Positions 11,001-23,000 of a stretch of DNA of 64,000 nucleotides are shown one piece after another. Position 1 is the first letter of the stretch, and each line of letters starts with the position of its first letter. A program made the position numbers and the translations under genes. The DNA comes from Eunapius fragilis (taxonomy: Eukaryota > Porifera > Demospongiae > Spongillida > Spongillidae): positions 2,490,604 through 2,554,603 of the forward strand of contig OY811987.1 of assembly GCA_963681505.1 (NCBI GenBank), given 5' to 3'. The notes under the pieces are model-generated. The model did not search any database. It was given only the letters and a program-made list of their open reading frames with translations, and had not been told where the DNA came from.

Positions 11001-14000
11001 TAGTACGGGGTGGTACTGGGGGATGTATTGGGGTAGTACGGGGTGGTACTGGGGGAGTATTGGTGTGGTACGGGGTGGTACTGGGGGAGTATTGAGGTAG
11101 TACGGGGTGGTACTGGGGGATGTATTGGGGTAGTACGGGGTGGTACTGGGGGGTGTATTGGTGTAGTACAGGGTGGTACTGGGGTGTGTATTGAGAGAAG
11201 GTAGTACACTAAGCAGTATGCTGCTCTAGATTAGTCTCGTGGTTGTCATGTCCTCTTCTGGGTAGAGCCTGTTGTTTCATGGTTTGTTGTATCTAGAGAA
11301 ATCACGCACAATAATAAAACTTGGAGCTGAAATATTTACAATGAGCTCAGTATGGAGGCAATTTATCTCTATCGCAGTGCCCAAGGCTTCCTTCTTTATT
11401 TGTGCATATTGTTATTCCATTTCTGGTTTACAAGGTATGGGCACTTGTCCTTTATTCCCTTGTAGTCCCATAACTACATGTAGTTCTAAGCATCTGCCAA
11501 TGATTGCGTCATGTACCTGTTTAGCACTGCATACTTTCAATACTAGTCTTTGAGCTTTAAGTGCAATCACCTTGACAACCGGTAGGTTCATATTGATTTC
11601 AAATCCCTTGCATCAGCTGATCTGTAAAGTTTTCTTTCACCCTAAACTGCTGCTGACAAGGTCTGATGCAGTTTTTAAATGGACAAAGAGGTCTCTCTAC
11701 TATTGTATTGTGGGTAGATTACAATGTTACTGTAGGATAAATAACGTCGCCCCAAGTTTCCATCTTGAATTTCATTCGGATTTTTTTATTTCGTCCCCTC
11801 TCAACACTGCTCCAAATTAGTTCTATCCTGCTAGATAGGATGCAGCATATTTGGTTGAACAGAGTTGTTAAGCAGGTTGTAGGTTATGTAAATTGATATT
11901 GATTGAATTAGATGTTAGGTATAGGTACATGTACTTAGGTAAAATGATACCTAGGTATTGAATCTATGTATTTATGTTTAACACGCAGTTTACGACAGAT
12001 GCGGGGAAATATTGGGGAATATATAATATTCATAATTCCCTCCTATAGATTTTTTTCTAAGCTAAACATATTTAATAATACTCCAATCATTATAGATTGA
12101 ATTGGAAAAGTAAAGAATCAGCAGGCATATACAATTGTCGTATTGTAACCTTTAAAAGCCAGCTCATTATAGTTTTAATGATGGGCCTCAGCATTCAAGG
12201 TATAGTTAGGATATATACCTATAGCTATACTTAATAAATGGATGCAAAAGCTAATGTTATAACTAAAAATGTTATACACCGAAAACCAATACAGTGGTAT
12301 AAGTAGTGCGATCGACCAGGAATTGCATAGAAAAACAAAGGGCATCTGGTGCAGCATGTTTGCGGAATTGTCCGACAATACAAGCCTGTATAAAACTCCA
12401 TAGGGCAGTCGCAAATAAGTACGGAGTTTTAAATAGGAAATACTGCAAGAATAATCATGCAAACCACTAGGAGGGAATTATTCCCCAAAGTAATCAAGAT
12501 TTCCCCGCGTCTGTCATAAACCACGTGTTAAAAAAAAATTCTTTGACACACTGGAATCACAATTTTGAGTAAATTTAATCATAGTGGATGAATTTTAACT
12601 TTTTGTTTACTTGAGTTGTCTTCACATGTTCGATCATGCAATGTTAGCATGTTCGATCATGCAATGTTAGCTACGTGTTCATGTGCAGAGTGATGCTTGT
12701 TTGCACTTGACACATGATTACCCGAAGTCTTTCAGGAAACAAGCAGATGGTTTTGTTTATGCGTACATTTCCAATGATGATGCTCCAGAAATATCTGTAC
12801 CTCCATTTGAAGGTCTGTTGTCAATTGCTGTGGTATTGCACAATTCTCAATCTGTTCCTGTATATTTGAAAAAATTTTCTTACGTATTGTGCATCCCTAT
12901 AAATTTGTTGGGCCTTAATCATTGGAGTTTAAGAGGTTAAAGTGTTTAGTGTACATTGCAGTGTATTTTTTTCCCTTACAAGTTAACTTTTTGTTATGCG
13001 TGTCTATTAATTATGCTTGTGTAATTTATCTGTGCACCAGCGGGCCCAAATGAGCTACAGAAGGCACCCAGAGGACACATACATGTGGACAGTGATGACA
13101 GTAGTGATGTGGAAGTGATCCTTCCCTTATCTGAGAGGTTGGGGCTCCACTATGCACAGCAGTCTAAAAGAAAGCCCGGTGACATCCCATTCACATGCAA
13201 GGATGTTCCATTGGGGCACAAGGATATCACATCAGTGCACAAAGACATTCCATCTGTGCACAAGGGTGCCACAGAAGTGCACAAAGATATTCCATTGGGG
13301 CACAAGGATATCACATCAGTGCACAAAGACATTCCTTCAACGAACAAGGATGTCCCATTGGTGCCCAATCAGATCAGTACACGTGCTTCTATTGATTCAA
13401 TCGACAAGTCATCTCCTTTAAGGCCTAGAAAGGTGCCATGGCCATAACACCCAGATGGAGCCACACCCTGTTATATGTTCCTTGTTTTTACACAGGCCAC
13501 AGAAGAGAGTGTGTCTGGTCTGACCCCTACCCAAAGGGCTGAACTTGCTGCTATCAGGCGAAACACATGTGGTGCTTTGGTTTCCAAAGGTGAGTGAATT
13601 AAGTAATGTGTACATCATCGTACTGTATGTAATGTGTACATCATCGTACTGTATGTAATGTGTACATCATCGTACTGTATGTAATGTGTACATCATCGTA
13701 CTGTATGTAATGTGTACATCATCGTACTGTATATAATGTGTACATGTACATGGCTATTAAGATGTGGTGGTTTGCGTTTGCATAACATGAAGTCTGTCAA
13801 ACAAGGTTCTGATGGGGATGCTTGCAGTATTGGAAACACAGGAGGGACTGCATCAACCACCCAGCCTACAGCAACAGCAGGCATGTGTGGTGGAGGATTG
13901 GGATGGGGGTAGGGGTTGATTCTGCATGTGCTTACTAGTGTGTGCAGACATGTTTGCATGTGTGCCAATGAACTCTTTGGAACACGCGTTATGTACATGG

Positions 14001-17000
14001 TAGGCGTGCCTTAATTAGGATCAGTGTTGACTGATGTACACATTGCTTGCTGCATTATATGTCAGCTTGGTTCTTCAAGAGTGTGCATAACTTTAGCCCT
14101 GGCTTAACCACATCACTTCACATCCCTCCCCTCCCCTCCCCTCCCCTCCCCTCCCCTCCCCTCCCCTCCCCTCCCCTCCCCTCTCCTCCCCTCCCCTCCC
14201 CTCCCCTCCCCTCCCCTCCCTCCTCTCCCCTCCCCTCCCCTCCCCTCCCCTTCCCTCCCCTCCCTCCCCTATTAGTGCCCAGGATACCTTTTGCTGGTGC
14301 CACTTCAGCACCCTTTGTTGGAGTTACATGTACCACAAGCACAGGGACTTCCAGCAGTACCTCTGAGTGAGGATGTCACGTAACCCTACCTCACTATTGC
14401 ATGTGTACAGGGTCTCCAGGCCAACCTTTGTATGTATGTGCTCATGTGTCACTACTAATTTGTGCTGTACTCATGTTTGTTCATTGGTGGGATGGGGAGG
14501 GTTAAATCTCATTGCTGGAATCTTTGTTTTTGAACATGATGGTTTTTATGTGTGCATATTTGTGTTGGGGTGTATGTACTGGTACATTAACAAGCAACCC
14601 ATCTTCATTATTGCAGGCCGACTGTCGATTTGAGAAGTCCATTGTGTGTGCTCAAACCTGGTATGCTGTTTCAACTCGTTGCAGATATGACGTTTTAGCC
14701 TACCCGCTCTCCCAGTTTTGCTTATCCTTTCTCTCTTCCTTTGTGCTTCCTGTCGTGCACTTCCCTACCTTTTTTCCCTCTCTTGTATTTTATCCCTACC
14801 AGGCCAATTTGAGGTTGTTCTGTGCATTGACAGTTCCGAGTCCTCATCAAACAGAAGGTCATTGTGTACATGTACTGTAGAATGTGTGCTGTATGATTGT
14901 GTATGCGTCATTGTGTACATGTACTGTAGAATGTGTGCTGTATGATTGTGTATGTGTCATTGTTCTTTTGTGTGCCACATGCATATATGTGTGTACATGT
15001 ATGTGAAGTTTTGTTTCTGACCATCAGGTCCGCTACTCAGTTTCGAGGTATGCTTCTCCAGGAGCTTGGAAAAAATGGTACCAATCAAGTCCCTTTATGA
15101 TGTGGTTAAACATTGTCTGTATTTATTACTGTAGGTATCAGATTTGATGTTAGAAAACTCAACGTTGGAGACTTTTTGTGGATTGCAAAGGAAATAGTTT
15201 CCCCAAAAGCAGGCAATGGACACCACCTAGTAGAAAATATCTCCATTTGACGCCCACCTTGCCATCTCTTCTTAGGACAGCTATCGCTTCCACCATCAAA
15301 TGAGATAGTCTTGGAACATATTGTTGAGAGGAAGCGAATGGATGATCTTGCATCAAGCATCTGCGATGGGAGATTCCACGAACAAAAGGTGTAGCATTTG
15401 CAAACATGTCCTGTGTACCATGTGTACCTGTACCCTGAAGTTAGCATGCTGATTGGTTGGGTCTGTCTGTTGTACCAGTGCTTTTGTGCCCTACAAGTAT
15501 GTAGAGTTGCATATGATTGGAACAGTCACATGTACACACACATGTACATAGAGCTGCATGTTTGGAGATACCGTCTCGGGACTATGAATAGTGTATGCTA
15601 TTTTCATACAAACTGGGCTCTCCCATTTTCTCTCATTTTCTTCACACACTTGTTTATTTTTTATGTTATCACTTTCAGTTTCGATTGAAGCACTGTGGCG
15701 TAAAGTATCCAGTGTACCTCGTGGAGGATTATGGAAGCCACTCCCACCTCCAGCTTGATGCTAGGGCCTTGGAGCAAGCTATCACTAATACAGAGGTACT
15801 TGTAGCTTATTAGCATGATTGTCATCAACTTGTCACTGGTACAGGGGTACATGCAGTTTGCATGGTGAGCATTTTGAGCAAGCCATCATTAATACAGGTG
15901 TAGTAGCCTTCACATGGAGCAAACCATCTCTATACAGTGTATGATGGTATAACCTGCACCATTCTTGCGAGTGATTTGATCAGTACCATGAAATAAGCAT
16001 TGACATACATGTACATGTAGTGATCATGAGAAGCCAGGGATTTCTTACTAGTTTAGTTGTAGTGGTTCCCTCTTCATCTTCTGGGGTGAGTTTTTTGTTA
16101 TGTTGGATTATACCTGTACATGTATGAGCTCTTGTGCATCAGAGTTTAATGTATTTTCCGTTGTATCTACGATTAATAAACCATGTATCATAAAACTATT
16201 TCGATCATTGTGCATCTTAATTGTAGGGCTTAATAACGTACTGTCCTGCTCTGAAGACAGGCGCATTACTTCTGTACTATGTCTGATTTCTCATACCTGT
16301 ACCACTACGATTGCTAATGATAGATAGTGGCTATACATGTGTGTATCTCAGTCTCACTCTAATTAAGAAGGGATCCTGTGGAACACTTCCAGATTTGGTC
16401 TACAGGAGACATGGACTGTGGCTGCCTGATGGAAGCTAGGCCTCTTCAGCATCAGTATAAGACTTGGCTACACAAGAGTCTTTCATTCCCTTGTTAGCAT
16501 CACCTTCACAAAACTCCGTTCTTTGTGTAGGCATGTTGTAATCACTTAGTTTCATGTGTGATGAGACTATCAACCATGTCACGTAGCTCTGCCATTTTAA
16601 TGCTTACGCTGCTTTCATGTGACGTGGGGTCCTGTGCACTACTGTTAGTAATAATCAGGCCCATAGGGGCTGTAAATAAGTGGTCTGACGGAATGCAATG
16701 ATATTCACAAGGAAAGGAATTGGGCGTATATCTGGATGGGCAGGAAAGGGCTAATCGCCAGCAAAGGGGTATGGGGGGAGTGCTGTAAGCTCCTCCATCT
16801 TGAAGCTCCCCCATCTTCCCCAGCTGCTTTGCAACTTTCACACTTTTTAAGTCACAAAACATAGCATAATTGTGTAATAACACTCCCACTATGATTTTCG
16901 CTATGCAATTTTGCGACATGCTCAGTCATAAAGAAATATTGAATTTATGTGATGCAACAGACAATGGCTTACTGCAATCAGAATTTATTTAAAACATTGA

Positions 17001-20000
17001 AAATAGACTTGTTCAATGTTGGGAGCTTTGCACAAGGTCGTTTTATGTTGTTTTAAGATGAAGTTTATCTGTCCAGTCTTTATGAAATGGACTAGCATTA
17101 AATGATTAAGCCTTTGCTGAGACATTGTTGTCCTGAGAAGTTTTCACTCATCTCAAAGCCCAAAGTGATCGTCCAGATTTAGCATTTGTTGCTGGCATTA
17201 CTAAAATTACCTGCAGAACTTTTTGAACTTCCCACAGAAGTGTTTGCTGTACTTGAGATAGTGATAGGAAATAGTCTTTTTATGTCAAATATTGTAAGAT
17301 TTTCTGGGCTCTTTTTATTCTCAGCTTGTACCTGCCTTAAAGTGCAAACCAAAGGTTGCAGGATGTTGTGCATGCAGTAGTTGGTCATCACCATAGAAAG
17401 TGCGCACAGTTTTCACATCCTCATCTAGATAGCCTTGATTGCTTGCTTTAGTTTACTTTGTTTCCAAAAGCTGATACATTTTTGTATCCTGGTTGACAAA
17501 CCGTTCATGAATGGTTGCAATTATAAGATCCCTGGCCTCATAACAGCATTGCTTTTAATGAGATTTTGAATCTGAGTGAAAATCACCATGGGACAAACCG
17601 TCATCAAACCTTTTAGCAAGCTTTCTGAGTTGAGGCAGTTGAGGTTCACTTGCACACTTTGCTCTGATGCCATAATATATAGGTCACAAGACGTGTCACT
17701 ACGAAGTGATGTGACTGTTGTAGTGGTCATCATGGGTACCTGTTGGCCTTCTGCTGCATACAGTGTTTTATGCTGAAGAATGGCTCCATACAGAGATAGT
17801 TGACATTCCATGAATTCTAGCTTTGGCTTCAGTATCTTGAGTTACATCAGTTGCCACCTCCCAAGTGCTATGCAATGGCATCATAGTTGCTGATTATGCT
17901 GGCAAGTGAATCAGCCCTTACAGTCCACCTAGTAGGACGCAGTACTCTGATACCAAAGGTGCTTGCATCCGTTGTGTCTTTTTTATACATGTATTCTCTG
18001 AAATTTCCTTCCCTGCTTTGGTGAAAATGTTATAACCTTTATGATTTCATGTGTCATCTCTAATGCATCTTTCATTATCTTTGAGTGTGTCACAAATGTG
18101 CACACATGTATGTATTACACTTGCCCCCATCATAGCATTGACAGTGAAGTCTTGCTATTGGAAGGTTAATTCTTGTCATTTCATCCTTGATTACAGCTAC
18201 TATAGTTGCTGCTTCAATTGGTTGTGTCTACTGCATACAAGCCTAAATATTCTTTATAGACCTGCAACCCTTCAGTTACACCAGAATGACCTGTTCTGTG
18301 TTGGAATCATCAGTTGTTTCATCTACTATTATGGTCAGAAACTTAGAAGGTCGGCAGCAATTTCCCTTGGGACTTGAAGGCCCGTAATCTGGATTATATC
18401 ATTTTGAATATCAGGACTTTTTGTAAAAAAAAATTAACCATGTTTTCAGAGCAGGATCATCCTCAGCTTTAATTTCCGCAATTTGTTTATAATTTGCATC
18501 AGTTTCATCTTCTAAATGCTAATCCCTTTCACACTTAATATTATTATTATAATGAGTGCCAACTGTTCAGTTTTTCAGTAGCATGTTGTTTTGAAAGGAG
18601 TTATCCCTATATCTGGTGTAGTAGTTCCAAGGGAGTCACCATCACCATGACAGCTTCTTTATGGTAAATGCTTGACTCATGATTCTTGAACGACACGGCA
18701 GCGTCTTTCCAATTTGAAACATGCAGGCAAAAATGCAACATTTTGATAACTCCCTCCCCATGCCACTGCAGCACGTGATCCCCCCACCTCCCTACCAACC
18801 ACCAATCTGGTTCAAGTCCATTGTGCACGCTGCGTCACACACATACACACAACCACATTGAAAACACAAAGAACGGGGCCCACTGCTATATGCCCAGCTG
18901 CTTGGACACTTTTAGTCGTTTCTCAATTGAATCTTTGATGTAGCCATCTTTGGCTGACTCAGATTTCCAGCGACCGTGCCGCTTGAACAATCTGTCGGGT
19001 ACACCTGCATTTGCGGCCGCTGTGGCGCCCCCTGTCCGAAGACTATGCAACCCAAAAGGCATAGGGCAGGGATCGAAATATTCTTTAAAAAGTACCTGCG
19101 CAAGGTGCAGATGGGGTATCTATACCACCTACACTTTGGCATGTCTACCTGCACTGCACATGGAAAATTGTGAGTTTCTTCGTTAGCAACCTCAGCATGT
19201 GAACTGCTACAAGTACTAGTACTAGTACTGGCAACTGTACTAGTACTAGTACTGGCAACTGTACTAGTACTAGTACTGGCAACTGCACTAGTACTAGTAC
19301 TGGCAACTGCACTAGTACTAGTACTGGCAACTGTACTAGTACTAGTACTGGCAACTGTACTAGTACTAGTACTGGCAACTGTACTAGTACTAGTACTGGC
19401 AACTGTACTAGTACTAGTACTGGCAACTGTACTAGTACTAGTACTGGCAACTGCACTAGTACTAGTACTGGCAACTGTACTAGTACTAGTACTGGCAACT
19501 GCACTAGTACTAGTACTGGCAACTGTACTAGTACTAGTACTGGCAACTGCACTAGTACTAGTACTGGCAACTGTACTAGTACTAGTACTGGCAACTGTAC
19601 TAGTACTAGTACTGGCAACTGCACTAGTACTAGTACTGGCAACTATACTAGTACTAATACTGGCAACTGTGCAAACCATCTGAAATCCCGCGATAGAACG
19701 CTGCCATGCAGGAACATCACTAGTCAAAATACGGGCCTTCTTTGGCGGCATTTTGATCGTTAACCACTGTTAATAAGCCACTAATCATCAATTTTTACGC
19801 ATGCGCGCGTAAGCTAAATGCTTTCTTATGCACACGCAAATTCCTTTGGAATTTAATGTAAACTACGTTCGCCTGCACTTACCTGCGCAAAGTGCAGGTA
19901 TACCTACAGGGCTACCTGCATACTGAATAAAGTACCTGCGGGGCGCAGGTGCGGCACCCAGTATTTCGAACCCTGTAGGGTCATAACCCAACTGGGAAAT

Positions 20001-23000
20001 TTTACTCAATAGTAATTCCCTCGACCTGGTATAACTAAGGCCTCCTGTCTTTCTTAGCCGTTCTCCGTTTTTGGTAACTGATATCCCTCGAAACACACAC
20101 TCCTTAGGAGTACTTTCTAGCTCACCCATACGGAAATACTTCTCCATCATACTGACAGGGCATGTTGGCTCACCCATGCAAGCTATGACTAATGATGAAC
20201 CTTCCCGGTACTGATCTGTCTTACTTGGACACTATTCTAATTACCATGCTCTCAGTGTTGAATGTGATGTCCTCACACTTAAGTTTTATTAGCTCATCAC
20301 ACCTCATGAACCCAGCAAAAGCTACCAGACACACAGCCAACAACCTGACCTCAGTCAGGGATGGAGCTGCTCCAGCAACCTCCACCATGGCCTTCAACAT
20401 ATCAGCCATAACTGGTTCCTTCAGGTTAATCTTAAGGGCACTGATTTTCCGTGTAGGCACAGAAATACATCCCTGCCCCAGATCTAGGTCAGAGCCAAGC
20501 CACTCTAGCTTATGTGTTGGTTGCCAAACCGATTTCACTTTGTTGTATACCAACCCTGCTTTTGCCAGTGTCTCCTTTACCCAGTTGCTAGCCATAGTGC
20601 CTTCTTTTTCATTTTTTAGGGCACAAACTCTTATCATCCAAATAAACAACTCCCTTAAGACCCTTACTGCGCCATAACTTCACTAGTGGACGCATAATCT
20701 TTGTGAAAACATAAGGTGCTGATGACAGTCCAAATGGCAATACCACAAATCTGTACAACATACCATCCCATGAAAACCCCAAGTACTTACGATGCTTTTG
20801 AGCCACATCAATATGGTGATAGCCTGACTTCAGATCAAATGAAAACATCCACTCACCCAGTTCAAATAGCATCATCACCACACGCAAATCCTCATATTTG
20901 AACTCCTGCTTCCAGAGCGGCCTGTTCACATGTCTCAGATTCACTACCAGCCTTTTTTTCCCAGATTGATTGGTTACCACTGATAGGGGACTACACACAT
21001 GATTAGGGCGGGAATAGGGTGCAGGCTCATTATAAAAAGGTAATAAGTAACCATTCTCAATTGTGTCCAATATCCAAGGAGGAGCCTCTAGCTCCTCTTT
21101 CCAAAAGGCAAGACTACCCTTCAAACGCCCACGTACAGAATTTTCATGCATCTTAGATTCCTGCACCTCCCAGCATCTACTAGACACACACTCAAACACC
21201 TCCTGACTCCCATTGTCACCTCAAAGTGAAATAGGAGTTGAAACATTCAACATTTCAACACCTTCCCTGGCAACCCCCACATGCTCACAATTAGCCAAAG
21301 GATACGCACTACTTCCAACCACTTTTGGACACTCTCGCCTCCAGTGGCCAGCGTGCCCACATTCGAAACAGGTAACCGATGGAAACCTTGAAGCAGGCTT
21401 TGGCAGAGCACTGGTACTTTTTGCAGCCTCCATGCACTTAGCGGGGAACTGCGTCGGCATTCCAAAGGCCAAAGGTGGCTCTTAGCTCCAAAATCGCTTT
21501 TGATCTTGGCCTCTTTCAGCTTGCGCTTCTTAGCCAGCTTCTTTTCCGCCTTTCCTTCGGCCTTCTCCATCCTCCGCTCATCTTCTGAGTTATCTGCTAA
21601 GTCGTCTTCCTCGTACTCCTCGACTACCGCCCAGCCGGCTTCAGACCGATCTGCCAGCTTAATCACCTTTTGCCTATGTGAAAGAAGAGCTGTACCTTCC
21701 TGAAGCTCCTTCGCAGTGCGATCGAGGAGCGCCCTTGAACTTGTGGAGGTACCTTTCTGATCGCTGCCGCAGCTACCGTGACCTTGTCCACCACCCGGTC
21801 GTTAAACTTGTATTGGAGCTTTTTCCCTTTTCTCTTGAACGTATAGTTCTCCTTCCGAGCGTTCCTTTCGCTACACTCGGCCGCCTCCTCCTGCCCCCGC
21901 CGAATGCTCAACGGTTCCTCCTGCATCTTTTGCATCCCTTCCAGGATCAGGTTGACTGCGGCGGTAGAAGTTGTTGCCTCATCTCAGCTATGCCCTATGT
22001 CGCTTGCTGGCGCTTCTCCTTCAGTACCCATCTCGAAAAGTTTGCAGCACGTGCACAACACTTAGAATGACAATTCCAACGTGCACATTCCCATTTAAAC
22101 CCCCTCCAGCACGTAGCAGCATCACGTGTTGTGCAGCCAATCCCATTTGGGAGGGAGCTAAGTTTCTGTCTAATTCGCCTTGCTCAACCGACAGAAACGT
22201 GTATTTATACATGAAATTGTTACAGTAATGATAAATTTAATTTACGTGTACAAATACCGGTTCAGGGTTTGTTGTTGCAATTCTCTTTAACTTCAAGGCC
22301 TCCATGCAGGTGTGGCAGAATACTACATCTTTTGTCTCAACGTAATGAAGGTGGAGGGATTTACCTAAGCTAACCTCCATCCCCCTCGCCATAACCCTGA
22401 TGGTTGAGGTGATGGCTGTGGTTGAGGTGATGGCTGTGGAGATGGCTATGGTTGAGGTGATGGCTATGGTTGAGGTGATGCCTGTGGTTGAGGTGATGGC
22501 TGTGGTGTGGGGACGACTGTGGTTGAGGCGATGGCTGAGGTGGTTGATGGCTGTGGTGCTGGCTATGGTTGAGGTGATGGCTGTGGTGTGGGGACGGCTG
22601 TGGTTGAGGTGATGGCTGTGGTTATGGTGATGGCTGTGGTGACGGCTGTGGTTGAGGTGATGGCTGTGGTTGAGGCAAGGGCTGTGGTGGTGATGGCTGT
22701 GGTGAAGGCTATGGTTGAGGTGAAGGCTGTGGTGGAGATGGCTGTGGTGATGGCTGTGATTGAGGTGATGGCTGTGGTGGAGATGGCTGTGGTGAAGGCT
22801 ATGGTTGAGGTGATGGCTGTGGTGGAGATGGCTGTGGTGATGGCTGTGATTGAGGTGATGGCTGTGGTGGAGATGGCTGTGGTGAAGGCTATGGTTGAGG
22901 TGAAGGCTGTGGTGGAGATGGCTGTGGTGAAGGCTATGGTTGAGGTGATGGCTGTGGTGGAGATGGCTGTGGTGATGGCTGTGATTGAGGTGATGGCTGT

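Larger units (their letters stand above)
18886..20440 (-). pseudogene. DIRS tyrosine recombinase split by an insertion
   Basis: The first part (20440-19983) has [23 protein letters not shown], containing the first catalytic-arginine region, and later [20 protein letters not shown]. The second part (19060-18886) resumes with [19 protein letters not shown], the HxLR catalytic box, then [16 protein letters not shown] with the final His-Gly-x-Trp region and ends [17 protein letters not shown] and stop. Between the parts lies insert 19069-19973. Joined in thought, they form the C-terminal half of one recombinase; the DIRS method of integration uses this enzyme in place of an integrase. Confidence 0.75.
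18886..22235 (-). mobile_element. DIRS-type tyrosine-recombinase retroelement (defective)
   Basis: The gene order on the minus strand is ORF1 (21935-21221), reverse transcriptase (21199-20609, continuing to about 20440) and tyrosine recombinase (about 20440-18886), the DIRS layout without an integrase. ORF1, reverse transcriptase and recombinase are each interrupted. The RNase H and the N-terminal part of the recombinase are missing between about 20460 and 20430. A 905-bp insertion (19069-19973) splits the recombinase. The 5' edge near 22150-22210 has a GAGCTAAGTTTCTGTCTAAT segment that recurs in altered form at 24270-24315, so a second related element once lay next to it. Outer ends are approximate. 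Confidence 0.8.

Noticed and set aside
13150-13421. Alternative frames over MUS81 exon 12 (e.g. [14 protein letters not shown])
   Set aside because: Shadows created by the in-exon repeat; only one frame joins exons 11 and 13.
15213-15275. Reading through the 63-bp segment between MUS81 exons 19 and 20
   Set aside because: The open frame reaches a TGA before the catalytic exon; removal as a GC-AG intron restores the family sequence.
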